64,000 bases of DNA from Bifidobacterium pluvialisilvae (GCF_019331695.1 NZ_JAHBBI010000005.1:1-64000); one strand, 5' to 3'. Numbered from the stretch's first letter, positions 54,420 through 63,065 are shown. Made by a program: numbers and translations. Notes: a model not told the origin generated them from the letters alone.

Positions 54420-54448
54420 AATATACCCGTCGATGCCGCCGCTGTCAA
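54420..54448 (-). promoter_or_regulatory. Promoter of tRNA-Pro
   Basis: Minus strand: perfect -35 TTGACA (54448-54443), 17-bp spacer, -10 TATATT (54425-54420), 25 bp upstream of the tRNA 5' end. Confidence 0.8.
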
Positions 54449-54496
54449 AACAATGCATCATACGGCGTGTCTCATTGGGAATAATGGGATGTGAAA

Positions 54497-54709
54497 TCAG
54501 GCGTCGTGACTGTCCCCATCATCATCGTGGGGCTTGTTTCGGGAATCGTAGACAACGCCCAGGCAGACGCCAAGCGTCACGCCGACCGGAAGCCATACGG
54601 CGATATTATCGGTGGACATGCCGACGGCGACGCCAAACAATATGCCCAGGCAGATGCCGAATGGCAGCCTTGTATGCGGGCCGTCGTCTCGTTCGTTGCG
54701 TTTCGTCAT
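54497..54709 (-). CDS. Small two-helix membrane protein
   Basis: 70 aa. GGGAGG precedes ATG 54709. Two hydrophobic glycine-rich helices (FGICLGILFGVAVGM and LPVGVTLGVCLGVVY) sit between charged ends. No family recognised. Possibly a membrane anchor or immunity protein, given the neighbourhood. Confidence 0.6.
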   Translation of the reverse strand: MTKRNERDDGPHTRLPFGICLGILFGVAVGMSTDNIAVWLPVGVTLGVCLGVVYDSRNKPHDDDGDSHDA

Positions 54710-54827
54710 CCGTGCCTCCCTATCGTTTTCGGAACTTCCTTACGAAGATACATCGAAACGCCGTGACCTGAAACTGACCATCATGAGCAAACAGCGACCG
54801 CGCTTCTATCCGAAGCGGTCATGTGTG

Positions 54828-55490
54828 TCATTGGGCGGATCCTCGGGCCGCACGCCGCACATCCAAGAGAAACGATCGCAGGCGCTTCTCCCGCCTGCGG
54901 TTGTCGCAGAACCGGCATTCCCAATATGACAGCACGATCCATCCTTCGTCGGTCAGCCGTTGACGATCCTCCTGCATCTTCTTCCATTGGCCGGCATGTT
55001 CATCCTGCCATATGCGCAATGCCTCGGGAGGGAATGCCTTTCTTTTGCATGCCGAACGGTCATGCCACAGGCATGGGTCGACGAACACCATGATCCGGTA
55101 TTTCGGCAGCATGATGTCCGGTGGCCCCGGATAGCGCATGTCGTATTTGCGGAACCGGAATCCGTTCCTGAACAGGTGCGATCTCAGGCGGGACAGCAAT
55201 GGTTCCATATATGAGGATTTCTCAATGGTCACGGTGTTCTGGGACCCGGCGACCTGTTGCGCGTAAAGCGCACCCAGATCCTGCTCGTCCGAACTGTATT
55301 TGAAGGATATTCCGACGTCCGGAACGACGATGCTCACGATTGCCCGCACGGCATTCTTCGCATCCTCGCGGGATTCGGACATGCCGCGGGCGTCCAGTTC
55401 AGGAATCGTATACATCCATTCGCCGCTGATGTTTTCAATGAACGCCGTGACTCCTTTGAGTTCGGTCGGTTCGGGAGCGGCCTTTGCCAT
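54828..55490 (-). CDS. HicB-like domain fused to Vsr-like endonuclease
   Basis: 220 aa from ATG 55490 (GAAGG close upstream). Residues ~10-60 resemble HicB-type antitoxin domains (SGEWMYTIPELDARGMSESREDA split as GEWMYTIPELDARG and SESREDAKNAV). Residues ~105-210 resemble very-short-patch repair endonucleases: LRSHLFRNGFRFRKYD, YPGPPDIMLPKYRIMVFVDP, CLWHDRSAC, WKKMQEDRQRL and EGWIVLSYWECRF. Vsr nicks at T:G mismatches made by cytosine-methylase deamination, but no cytosine methylase is in the window. The frame stays open upstream into a zinc-ribbon-like region. Confidence 0.65.
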   Translation of the reverse strand: MAKAAPEPTELKGVTAFIENISGEWMYTIPELDARGMSESREDAKNAVRAIVSIVVPDVGISFKYSSDEQDLGALYAQQVAGSQNTVTIEKSSYMEPLLSRLRSHLFRNGFRFRKYDMRYPGPPDIMLPKYRIMVFVDPCLWHDRSACKRKAFPPEALRIWQDEHAGQWKKMQEDRQRLTDEGWIVLSYWECRFCDNRRREKRLRSFLLDVRRAARGSAQ

Positions 55491-55771
55491 GGGCCTTCGT
55501 TTCCGAATCTCCCGACTGCTTCCATTCCCTTTCGACGTCAGATGATACCCGTGGCACTGCGAGCACAGATAATAACGACGCTCCTCCTTGAAACGGGCGG
55601 ATCCACGGCGTGCACGACGCGTCGAGGCCAACGCGATCTTGTGGCGTCCAGTTCGGTGCGGTAGCGGATCTTGCCGCATGATCGGGTTGTCTCCTGACGG
55701 TCCATATGCGTCCGTAGCTGCTGTCGCATTTGGAATCTGCGGACCTTTTGCTTCGGTGTTTTCAGTCCCAT
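55491..55771 (-). pseudogene. Zinc-ribbon-like small protein, frameshifted and read into the Vsr gene
   Basis: ATG 55771 opens MGLKTPKQKVRRFQMRQQLR with SCGKIRYRTELDA (~35-47), then the expected continuation KIALASTRRARRGSARFKEE with RRYYLCSQCHGYHLTS appears in another frame (2-nt gain or 1-nt loss near 55638). The two Cys pairs fit a short actinobacterial zinc-ribbon protein. After the shift the frame continues without stop into the HicB/Vsr gene; ATG 55679 could also start a fused product. Confidence 0.5.
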
Positions 55772-55883
55772 GGCATCTCCCGTCGACAGCGACTACGGAT
55801 ATCCCCGATTGTCTCACGGCTGACATGCGCACTCAAAGACCGCCTTAAAAAAGCGGATCAGCGCAGCGTGTAGTCGTGAACGT

Positions 55884-56198
55884 CTAGCTCTGCCACAAAT
55901 CGAACTCCCGATAACAGTCGCGGATTGATTTCGTTCTTCCGTCGAAGATTTTCTCATCGGCGAGTTTCTCCAGCGAATCGTATTTGTCGCTGACCGGTAC
56001 GAGGGACAGGTCCTTCTTGAACGGGAGGAAATCACAAACGAACCATGTGAAATCGTCGCCGCCCTGGAAACTGGTCACGAAATACTCCCGGCCCTTGTAA
56101 TCGAAATACATTTCAATGTTCGCTTCGCACAGCTCCTTGAACAGATTCCAATCATCGGTGCGGTACGGGTAGGGCGACTCCTCATTGATGTCTGCCAT
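55884..56198 (-). CDS. Small acidic protein, possible immunity protein
   Basis: 104 aa, rich in Asp, Phe and Tyr (DDWNLFKELCEANIEMYFDY, then FFVT-like FVTSFQGGDDFTWF), ending DGRTKSIRDCYREFDLW. The pattern with a final 'KIFDGRTKSI' segment is common among small proteins encoded beside secreted toxins. No specific family is assigned. GGGAG upstream of ATG 56198. Confidence 0.5.
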   Translation of the reverse strand: MADINEESPYPYRTDDWNLFKELCEANIEMYFDYKGREYFVTSFQGGDDFTWFVCDFLPFKKDLSLVPVSDKYDSLEKLADEKIFDGRTKSIRDCYREFDLWQS

Positions 56199-56445
56199 GA
56201 GAAAAGCTCCCTCTTCTCCTCGAGAATCCGATTGACGCCATCATATGCCACACGTTATGTGGCGTTCAATTCACGTGGATTCCTCTTGACATGTCACAAC
56301 CTCCCATGTCTAGTGTTTCCTCGGTTCGGCGGCGGGCATCAGTAGTCCCGTCCCGAGCCGTTCCGCTTTGCCGGTCCTCTTGCCGACGGCCCTGTTGTCC
56401 TTCGCGTGACTCTTCCACTCACGCGAATGGCGAATCGCGTCCTAG

Positions 56446-56595
56446 TTATCCGATTTGCCGGTCCACGTTCCATCCGGTGTCGCCGGCGCCAGAGTCCATA
56501 AGACACAGGTGCTTCGGCATACGGTGCCAAGGTGGATTGCATCCAAACATGTGATGGTCTTTTTTGACTTGGTTGTCGGAACTCGTTCGGGGCAT
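56446..56595 (-). other. Possible coding fragment (MPRTSS...DRQIG)
   Basis: A minus-strand frame from ATG 56595 (also open to 56628) reads MPRTSSDNQVKKDHHMFGCN, then PPWHRMPKHLCLMDSG and TGWNVDRQIG. The His/Trp/Cys-rich composition looks protein-like, but there is no good ribosome site and no family. The rest of 56199-56643 shows only a GCCAC/GTGG hairpin near 56597-56625. Confidence 0.25.
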
Positions 56596-56643
56596 AAAAA
56601 ACCACCCCGTGTAAAGTGGCTGCAACAATTCGAGTTCAGACGG

Positions 56644-56886
56644 CTAACGAATCAGTTGCCGGTACTGCTCCTTGTCCTCGTCGTCCACGAGGTCCAGTGC
56701 CTGCAGCAGCAGTTCACGCGGAGCATGGTTCTCCGCCGCTGCCCACAGCAGATCCAGAAGGGCCTCATACGGTTCACCGGCTCTGATGCAGGCTTCTGCA
56801 CTATCCTGCTGCTTCTCGGTCATGGTGGGGTAGGCAAGGGGGCGCAAGCTCGCGCACATGTTTTCGTATTCGGGCTGCATGTTCAT
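56644..56886 (-). CDS. MafI-like immunity protein
   Basis: 80 aa, acidic and all-helical. The core EACIRAGEPYEALLDLLWAA...HAPRELLLQALDLVDDEDKEQ fits the short immunity-protein pattern with a conserved aGE...AL..L motif seen in MafI-type proteins. Paralogous to 57137-57400 and to the broken copy at 58201. It starts 1 bp beyond the stop of a decayed EndoU-like toxin end, as a cognate immunity gene would. Confidence 0.6.
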   Translation of the reverse strand: MNMQPEYENMCASLRPLAYPTMTEKQQDSAEACIRAGEPYEALLDLLWAAAENHAPRELLLQALDLVDDEDKEQYRQLIR

Positions 56887-56887
56887 A

Positions 56888-57045
56888 TCAGGTGCTCACC
56901 CCTCTCTTGTCCTCGAGATCAGGGAAGACTGTATTAACCCGCATCTACTCTTCCTCCGGTTCATCCTAACGCTGATCAGGACGCATTCCTTCGCATTCCC
57001 CGTCCGGCGAGACAATGATTTCCATATCGCTTATTCTTCCGTCTC
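56888..57045 (-). pseudogene. Decayed EndoU-like toxin C-terminus (remnant 2)
   Basis: Two frames together give the end of an EndoU-type domain: ISDMEIIVSPDGECEG near 57030-56970, then NTVFPDLEDKRGVST with a stop at 56888. The final F-P...GV segment matches the AFPVGGGGVTKN end of remnant 1. Only ~50 codons remain, with at least one frameshift. Immediately followed by an immunity-like gene. Confidence 0.45.
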
Positions 57046-57136
57046 AGCCGTCGGATGGGGGTTTCTCCCGTCCTACGGGCATACGAAAGCTATCATGAAG
57101 TTCATGGCGGCTTGGTTGAGGGGGAAATGGATGGGG

Positions 57137-57400
57137 CTAGTTCTCCCGGTATTTCTCCAGCAGGTCAAGATAGCGGTGAATTGGCGTGTAGTCGGGGTTC
57201 TTGGCCAGCTCATACACCTCGTCGGGGAATTGGCTGAATAGCTCGGGAAACTCGTATGCTAACGACAGGGCATCGGCAATGGCGTATTCAGGCTCTCCCG
57301 CATTCAACGCGTCACGAGCCCCCTCCTCGATATCATCATCATGGTTTTCGATGATTTCAAGGCATTGCCGGGCAAGCGCCATCAACTCTTTCAGTGTCAT
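57137..57400 (-). CDS. MafI-like immunity protein
   Basis: 87 aa from ATG 57400 (ATG 57430 is an upstream alternative without ribosome site). Acidic and helical: MTLKELMALARQCLEIIENH, DALNAGEPEYAIADALSLAYE, FPELFSQFPDEVYELAKN. It shares the aGEPeyAi..al...E pattern with 56644-56886. It lies 59 bp after the stop of the EndoU-like toxin remnant 1 on the same strand, the usual toxin-immunity order. Confidence 0.65.
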   Translation of the reverse strand: MTLKELMALARQCLEIIENHDDDIEEGARDALNAGEPEYAIADALSLAYEFPELFSQFPDEVYELAKNPDYTPIHRYLDLLEKYREN

Positions 57401-57458
57401 GTCTCGCTCTTTCTTTTCCACGCTTGTCATTAACGGACTTAGCCTCGATCTTATCGTG

Positions 57459-57773
57459 CTAGGTGTTCTTGGTCACACCGCCACCTCCGACTGGGAATGC
57501 GTCAATAACGTATAGGCTATCGGATCTATACGCCTTGACTTCAACCATTAACGGTCTTGCCGAATCGGTGCAGAACTCGCTCGTTTTTCGTCGGTATGGT
57601 CCCAGTCGGGGTCCGTCATGACATGGCTGATGGTCTGGACGATGTCGTTCCCGGTCCAGTCCTTGGGGCACTCGGTCTTGCCCGGTACCCCTGGTTCCGT
57701 GCAGATGACCGCCGCGTTTGCCGTTGCCCTCGCCGTGGAGGATGTGGTTGATGTGCTCACGCCTTCGCGGCAG
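57459..57773 (-). pseudogene. Decayed EndoU-like nuclease toxin C-terminus (remnant 1)
   Basis: Three frames combine into one domain: REHINHILHGEGNGKRGGHL, then EPGVPGKTECPKDWTGNDIV and QTISHVMTDPDWDHTD, then ERVLHRFGKTVNG, then VEVKAYRSDSLYVIDAFPVG-GGGVTKNT with a stop at 57459. HIL..G....GGH, FP..W and the final AyPv.G.GV.N are the marks of bacterial EndoU RNase domains (PF14436). At least three frameshifts make it dead. Confidence 0.6.
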
Positions 57774-57901
57774 TGATGACGAGACGTGTATCGGACCGCG
57801 GAAAAAAGACCGGCGGCGACACCGACGAGAACGTCATCACTCAGCCAGAACCACCTCTTTCCCGGCGAACTCAGCGGCGTCTATGACCTGTCCGTGGAAT
57901 G

Positions 57902-58095
57902 ATCGAAGGCGTGACGGCCGACCGCTCGCGTATGGGAGCATATGTCGACAATCATGCTCCTAACGCCATAGTCCCAGGCAAAACACACTTCCCGTTTCTT
58001 GGGATGAGAAGAAAATCAAGTATGCGGTTAAGGAAACCGTTGTGGCGCCTGGCCTTGTAGTTCATGGCGGGACGCAACGGGAAACCTGTATATAA
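57902..58095 (+). pseudogene. Decayed EndoU-like toxin C-terminus (remnant 3, plus strand)
   Basis: VDNHAPNAIVPGKTHFP in one frame continues as SWDEKKIKYAVKETVVAPGL and VVHGGTQRE in another, ending at TAA 58095. PGKT.FP.sW..kkI matches remnant 1 (PGKTECPKDWTGNDI). One frameshift near 57995. The C-terminal strand is lost. A broken immunity gene follows 105 bp downstream on the same strand. 57774-57901 contains nothing else supported. Confidence 0.5.
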
Positions 58096-58200
58096 AAAAC
58101 GAGGTCATCCGCGCGTGACTCCAGAAAACACGTAAGACGCACGGAAGATTCCAAATCTGTACATCGCATCCGGTCGTCTCGCGGCAAGGAGAGGGGGAAT

Positions 58201-58459
58201 ATGGCACAGATTCTCAATGCGAAGCGGTCTACCGAGAGCTGAGGCGGTATTGCGATGGGCTTTCCGAGATAAGGGAACTTGATTATGGGCTTGAACGGGG
58301 GAGCAGTACTACGCGTTGAGTTGGCTGATCTCGGCAATACTCGAGAATCATCTGTCAGTGCCTCACGAACTTCTTCTTGACGCGTATACCCTCTTGCAGG
58401 ACGAGGACAAGGAGGAGTACAAGCCAATGTTCGACAAGGAACTGCACCTTACGTCGTGA
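58201..58459 (+). pseudogene. Frameshifted MafI-like immunity gene
   Basis: ATG 58201 follows AAGGAG. With two frameshifts (one just after the start, one at the G5 run 58297-58301) it reads DSQCEAVYRELRRYCDGLSE, IRELDYGLERG then EQYYALSWLISAILENHLSV and PHELLLDAYTLLQDEDKEEY. The second half is clearly homologous to the 56644-56886 protein (AAENHAPRELLLQALDLVDDEDKEQ, shown in part). Confidence 0.6.
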
Positions 58460-58528
58460 ACTTGATTCGGCTTGCGCCGAAGTAGACCATAACCATTTTC
58501 ATGTCTTTCATGTCTTTGACTACCCGTG

Positions 58529-58556
58529 CGGGTGGCCGATAACAGAAAAGCCACCC
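58529..58556 (-). terminator. GGGTGGC/GCCACCC hairpin
   Basis: CGGGTGGC...GCCACCCG stem 33 bp beyond the stop of the 72-aa gene, with a TTTTCT stretch in its loop on the minus strand. It belongs to the same hairpin type as those near 36280 and 56610. Confidence 0.5.
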
Positions 58557-58588
58557 GAAAGCGGTTTGAAAAACAAATGGACCGGCTG

Positions 58589-58807
58589 TCAGTCCCGGTT
58601 GGCGAGCGGATACTCCTCGCGTGGCCTGCCATAGAAGACGCACCAGTTCAGCCAGTCACGCAATTCCTGGTCACTGACGTACGGGCCGTCCTCGCCCATG
58701 ATGAAGAAGGCCGCGTGAAAAACGCTCGCATACGTCTCCAGAAGATGGACGAGTGACATGCTTTTGCTTTCTTCGCAGAATTTCTTGAAGAGCGGGTCGT
58801 CATCCAT
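58589..58807 (-). CDS. Small hypothetical protein, possible immunity protein
   Basis: 72 aa with an ideal ribosome site (AGGAGG, 6 nt before ATG 58807) and a terminator-like hairpin after the stop. Helical, with a conserved-looking end WLNWCVFYGRPREEYPLA. No family assigned. It follows by 32 bp a short open frame that may be another toxin end. Confidence 0.55.
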   Translation of the reverse strand: MDDDPLFKKFCEESKSMSLVHLLETYASVFHAAFFIMGEDGPYVSDQELRDWLNWCVFYGRPREEYPLANRD

Positions 58808-58839
58808 TGAGCGCCTCCTGTATCATCTTGTCCGACAGT

Positions 58840-59040
58840 CTAGCTGATTGTGGAAACCATTTTTGGATGTGTACCCATGCCTGTGGGTTGAATCCTCGGC
58901 GCCAGCATCTCGGCCCACGCCTTCGTCGCCTCCGCCTCCCGGATCGCGGGGATGGAGAAGACCATGCAGGAATCAGCTGGTCGGCCGCAGTGGATCATTC
59001 GCGATGCGTCCTCGACATCCGTTTCCGGACGCGAGGCCGG
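58840..59040 (-). other. Possible toxin C-terminal fragment
   Basis: Open frame without a good start reads EDASRMIHCGRPADSCMVFS, then IPAIREAEATKAWAEMLAP and ends at 58840. It is protein-like and sits just upstream of the 72-aa gene with the same toxin-immunity geometry as the EndoU pairs. No family recognised. The remaining 59041-59172 shows only the ribosome site of the next gene. Confidence 0.3.
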
Positions 59041-59172
59041 CTAACCCGTCATTTTCCGCATTTGTATCGAATGACAGAAACGATGTCGGAACCGTAACGT
59101 ATTGCCAACCGCAGCCGCGGGTCGGTTCCCGGCGGCTGCCAGCCCATGCCAATCGGTCAAGGAGGAGCAATC

Positions 59173-59844
59173 GTGTCCGTCATCAACAGGCTGCTGTCGC
59201 TATGGCTCAGCATATGGCTGTACGGCATGGCCGTGGCCGGCACCGTACTCGTCATCGTATTGGCCACGGGATGGAACGGGTTCGGCTGGGAACACCGACT
59301 GGGCCTGATGGGCGTGATCGCCCTCACCATGCACATGTGGGAGGAGGAGCGCATACCCGGCGGATTCGCATACATGATGAACACGATGCAGGGATCCGAC
59401 ATGCCGGACCGGTATCCGATGAGCGACCTCGTCGCAATGCTGGTGGACTGCTGCGGCGTGACGGTGATGCTGTTCATCCTGTTCCTCGGCCACGGCGCTG
59501 ACTGGGCCGCCATAGCCATCGCATGCATCGGAATCACGGAAGCGGCCATCCACACCGTCGCCGGATTCGCCCTACGCCGCAAGTACGCGGCACAGGGCAA
59601 ACGCACCATCTACGACCCCGGCCTCATCACGGCACTATTCGCATTCCTCCCCACCTCCATCGCCACATTCACATACGCCGCCCGCTCCTCAACCACCACG
59701 GATTGGATCATCGGCATCCTCACAGCCATCGCAATCCTGAGCATCAACGTCAAAGGCCTCGAAACCCTGCTCAAAGACCGCAACACCCCATACCCCATAC
59801 CCGAACAGCACGTTAAAGGCTACTTCGCCAAATACACGCGATAA
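59173..59844 (+). CDS. HXXEE domain-containing membrane protein
   Basis: 223 aa from GTG 59173 after AAGGAGG. Six hydrophobic helices. HMWEEE near residue 56 gives the name-giving HXXEE motif (PF13787); function unknown. A further conserved H/E pair (TEAAIHTVAGF) appears near 128. First gene of the chromosome-like segment to the right of the accessory region. Confidence 0.78.
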   Translation: MSVINRLLSLWLSIWLYGMAVAGTVLVIVLATGWNGFGWEHRLGLMGVIALTMHMWEEERIPGGFAYMMNTMQGSDMPDRYPMSDLVAMLVDCCGVTVMLFILFLGHGADWAAIAIACIGITEAAIHTVAGFALRRKYAAQGKRTIYDPGLITALFAFLPTSIATFTYAARSSTTTDWIIGILTAIAILSINVKGLETLLKDRNTPYPIPEQHVKGYFAKYTR

Positions 59845-59887
59845 CACACAGCATCCGGGCACAAGACAGCACACGCACACGGCTACC

Positions 59888-61384
59888 ATGGACAACATGA
59901 GCGACGACACCAACAACGACACACAATACGCGGCGGTATTCGACGCAGGAACAACAGCCCTCAAAGGAGCAATCGTCACCTCAGACGGCCACATCATCGC
60001 AAGCCACAGCGAACAACTCGACCTCATCACCAACAACGACCAACACGAACAAAACCCCAACCAATGGTGGCAGGCATTTCGCACAACATCACAACACATA
60101 CTCCATCAAACGCAACACCACGAACCCGACTTCAACCCCCGAACAATAGCCGGCATCATCCTCAGCGGACAAATGCAGGACCTCATCACACTCGACGACA
60201 ACCTCAACCCGGTACGCAACGCGATCCTCTACTCCGACGGACGAGCCGACAAACAAGCCACGGCGCTCGCCGACGCATACCCGGGCGGAAAGGAACGCTT
60301 CCTCAACACGGTCGGCAACCCGCTCGAAGGCGGACTGCCACTGCCGAAACTCATGTGGCTACACGACAACGACCCCAGCGTCTTCGCACGGGTCCGCCAT
60401 GTGCTCATCAGCTCCAAGGACTATCTCATCGCCCAACTCACCGGGGGAGCGCTCATCGGCGACGTCGCCGCCTGCACCACCGCCGGTGCAATGAACATCC
60501 ACAGCAGACAATGGGACACGGAAATCTGCGAGGCGGCGGGAATCGACCCCATTCTGCTGCCGCGGCTGCACAACCCGCAGGACGTCGTCGGTACCGTAAG
60601 CGCGACGGCACACCAGCTCACCGGCTTCGCCATCGGCACACCAGTCCACGCCGGCATCGGCGACGCCGGGGCGACCACACTCGCCAGCGGAGTCGGCAAA
60701 CCCGGCGAATACAACATCAACCTCGGCACATCCGGATGGATAGCCACCATATCGGACGAACCGTTCACCAACAGGCCAGGCGCCGCGAACCTCGCATTCG
60801 GCGCAGCCCCCGGATACGTCAACGCCGTACCGTTCCTCAACGCCGGCGACGTGCACCGATGGGCCACCCACATATTCGCCGACGGCGACTATCCGACGGC
60901 ACACAACCTCATCGAACATTCCCAACCCGGCGCGAACGGCATACTCTGCCTGCCATACCTTGTAGGGGAGCGGTTCCCTGTCATGAACCCCACGATACGC
61001 GGCGCCTACATCGGCATCTCACCGGACACGACCAAAGGCGATCTGCTACGGGCCGCACTCGAAGGCGTCGCATACTCGATCCGGCAAGGCATGGAAAGCT
61101 TCGACACCAAACCGCGGACAATCTCCCTGATTGGCGGCGGCGGACAAGAACCCGCATGGTGCCAGATCATGGCCGACGTGCTCGACCACCCGGTCGAGGT
61201 GTTCACCAACGCCGAAATCCTGCCCGCAGTCGCTCTCGCCTCACTCGTGTTCAAACGGCCGGACCTCATCCACACGGTCTGCGACAGCACCATATACACG
61301 CCGCATACGGCCGCGACACAGGTATACGATGTCGGCTACCGCCGTTTCGCCGAGCTTTATCCCACGCTCTCCGCCCTGCATTGA
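59888..61384 (+). CDS. FGGY family carbohydrate kinase (xylulokinase-like)
   Basis: 498 aa (ATG 59897 is an alternative start). Two actin-like ATPase halves. The N-terminal AVFDAGTTALKGAIV binds phosphate; SGQMQDLITLD, GAGA-type GDAGATTLASGVG and the C-terminal LIGGGGQEPAWCQIMADVL follow the FGGY pattern. It phosphorylates a sugar or polyol; xylulose is most likely by similarity but not certain. Many AAC/ACC codons differ from the flanking core genes. Confidence 0.82.
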   Translation: MDNMSDDTNNDTQYAAVFDAGTTALKGAIVTSDGHIIASHSEQLDLITNNDQHEQNPNQWWQAFRTTSQHILHQTQHHEPDFNPRTIAGIILSGQMQDLITLDDNLNPVRNAILYSDGRADKQATALADAYPGGKERFLNTVGNPLEGGLPLPKLMWLHDNDPSVFARVRHVLISSKDYLIAQLTGGALIGDVAACTTAGAMNIHSRQWDTEICEAAGIDPILLPRLHNPQDVVGTVSATAHQLTGFAIGTPVHAGIGDAGATTLASGVGKPGEYNINLGTSGWIATISDEPFTNRPGAANLAFGAAPGYVNAVPFLNAGDVHRWATHIFADGDYPTAHNLIEHSQPGANGILCLPYLVGERFPVMNPTIRGAYIGISPDTTKGDLLRAALEGVAYSIRQGMESFDTKPRTISLIGGGGQEPAWCQIMADVLDHPVEVFTNAEILPAVALASLVFKRPDLIHTVCDSTIYTPHTAATQVYDVGYRRFAELYPTLSALH

Positions 61385-61497
61385 GCCACGGAAATCACGG
61401 CCCAGTGTTTTCTCCCCGAAACTTGCCCAAAAGCATTAGGGAGGGACAAGTCGTCATCCTATACAATGTGGTGATGTGTCCAAAGAAAGGGAAACCT

Positions 61498-62928
61498 GTG
61501 TCCAACGATCCGTTTGAACTGTCCGCGGCGAAGATGCGCGAGCATGGCATGAGTGAAATCGCGATCTCGCAATTCGAGCGCCTGTACCGCACCTGGCAGC
61601 ATGACGACCACTCCGAGTGGATCCGCGAGGACGACGTCGAGCCGCTCACCGACATCCCCGCAGTCCGTGACCTCCACCACACCATCGACCATGAAAAGGC
61701 CCTCGAGGCGTTCAGGAAGACCGCGTTCCTCAAGCTTAACGGCGGCCTCGGCACGTCGATGGGGCTTGCTGGGCCCAAGTCGCTGCTGCCCGTGCGTCGT
61801 CACAAGGCCAAGCGCATGCGCTTTCTCGACATCATCCTCGGGCAGGTCGTCACGGCCCGCACCCGTGAGGACGTCAAGCTGCCGCTGACGCTCATGAATT
61901 CCTTCCGCACCTCGAAGGAGTCCATGTCGGTGCTGCGTCGCAACCGGCGGTTCCATCAGACGGACATTCCCACGGAGATCATCCAGCACGTGGAACCCAA
62001 GATCGACATCGCCACCGGCGGACCGGTCAGCTTCCCCGAGGACCCGAACCTCGAATGGTGCCCGCCCGGGCATGGTGACGTGTTCGCCACGCTGTGGGAA
62101 TCCGGCCTGCTCGACCAGCTGCTCGACAACGGCATCGAATACCTGTTCATCTCCAACTCCGACAACCTGGGCGCACGTCCCTCGACCACGCTTGCCGGTG
62201 CCTTCGCCCAGTCCGGCGCCCCGTTCATGGTGGAGGTCGCGCATAAGACCGCGGCCGACCGCAAGGGCGGCCACATCGTCCGCGACCGTAGGACCGGACG
62301 TCTTTCGTTGCGTGAGATGAGCCAGGTGCATCCGGATGACAAGGCCGCGGCCACTGACATCGCCAAGTACCCGTATTTCAACACCAACAACATCTGGGTG
62401 CGCGTGCGCGACCTGCGCGACAAGCTGGCGCAGACCGGGGGAGTGCTTGACCTGCCCGTGATCCGTAACCGCAAGACCGTCGATCCCACGGATTCGTCGA
62501 CGACCAAGGTGCTGCAGCTGGAGACGGCCATGGGCGCCGCCATCTCGCTGTTCGACGGCGCCGCGTGCATCGAGGTGGACCGTCCGAGGTTCCTTCCGGT
62601 GAAGACCACGAACGACCTGTTCATCATGCGCTCCGACCGGTTCCATCTGACGGACACCTACGAGATGGAGGACGGCAACTACATCTTCCCGGTGGTCGAT
62701 CTCGACCCGCGCTACTACAAGAACATCGCCGACTTCGACGAGCGTTTCCCCTACGGCGTCCCCTCGCTGGCGGCGGCGAACTCCTTCACCGTCAAGGGCG
62801 ACTGGACGTTCGGCCAGAATGTGAAATGCTTCGCCGACGCGATCCTCGAGGACAAGGACACGCCGTCGTATGTGCCGAACGGTGAATTCATCGGACCTCA
62901 GGGTGTCGAACCTGACGATTGGTTGTGA
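61498..62928 (+). CDS. ugpA: UTP--glucose-1-phosphate uridylyltransferase (UDPGP family)
   Basis: 476 aa from GTG 61498 (AAAGGG, 7 nt upstream; in-frame ATG 61474 is an alternative). It belongs to the eukaryotic-like UGPase family, not the GalU type. The nucleotide-binding loop LNGGLGTSMGLAGPKSLLPV, the uridine-contact NSDNLGA and the late KTTNDLFIMRSD motif are intact. It makes UDP-glucose for the Leloir/galacto-N-biose pathway and for polysaccharide synthesis. Confidence 0.92.
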   Translation: MSNDPFELSAAKMREHGMSEIAISQFERLYRTWQHDDHSEWIREDDVEPLTDIPAVRDLHHTIDHEKALEAFRKTAFLKLNGGLGTSMGLAGPKSLLPVRRHKAKRMRFLDIILGQVVTARTREDVKLPLTLMNSFRTSKESMSVLRRNRRFHQTDIPTEIIQHVEPKIDIATGGPVSFPEDPNLEWCPPGHGDVFATLWESGLLDQLLDNGIEYLFISNSDNLGARPSTTLAGAFAQSGAPFMVEVAHKTAADRKGGHIVRDRRTGRLSLREMSQVHPDDKAAATDIAKYPYFNTNNIWVRVRDLRDKLAQTGGVLDLPVIRNRKTVDPTDSSTTKVLQLETAMGAAISLFDGAACIEVDRPRFLPVKTTNDLFIMRSDRFHLTDTYEMEDGNYIFPVVDLDPRYYKNIADFDERFPYGVPSLAAANSFTVKGDWTFGQNVKCFADAILEDKDTPSYVPNGEFIGPQGVEPDDWL

Positions 62929-62930
62929 TG

Positions 62931-62965
62931 CTTATGGGCGAGAAATCGCCCATAAGGATAATTTT
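62931..62965 (+). terminator. Terminator after the UDP-glucose pyrophosphorylase gene
   Basis: 11-bp perfect stem CTTATGGGCGA/TCGCCCATAAG closed by a GAAA tetraloop and followed by ATAATTTTT, immediately after the stop codon. Confidence 0.88.
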
Positions 62966-63065
62966 TCGTAAATTGAGTGGTTTTACGGAGAATTACCCGT
63001 AAAATGTCAAGAGGCGTTGCGAACGCCAACAATCAAATAACTACGTTAACGAGACGTGAGGACAG

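Noticed and set aside
60064-61497. Very long plus-strand frame running from inside the sugar kinase into the UDP-glucose pyrophosphorylase
   Set aside because: Only the part from 61498 is coding; the upstream part is an out-of-frame Arg/His/Pro-rich shadow of the FGGY kinase.
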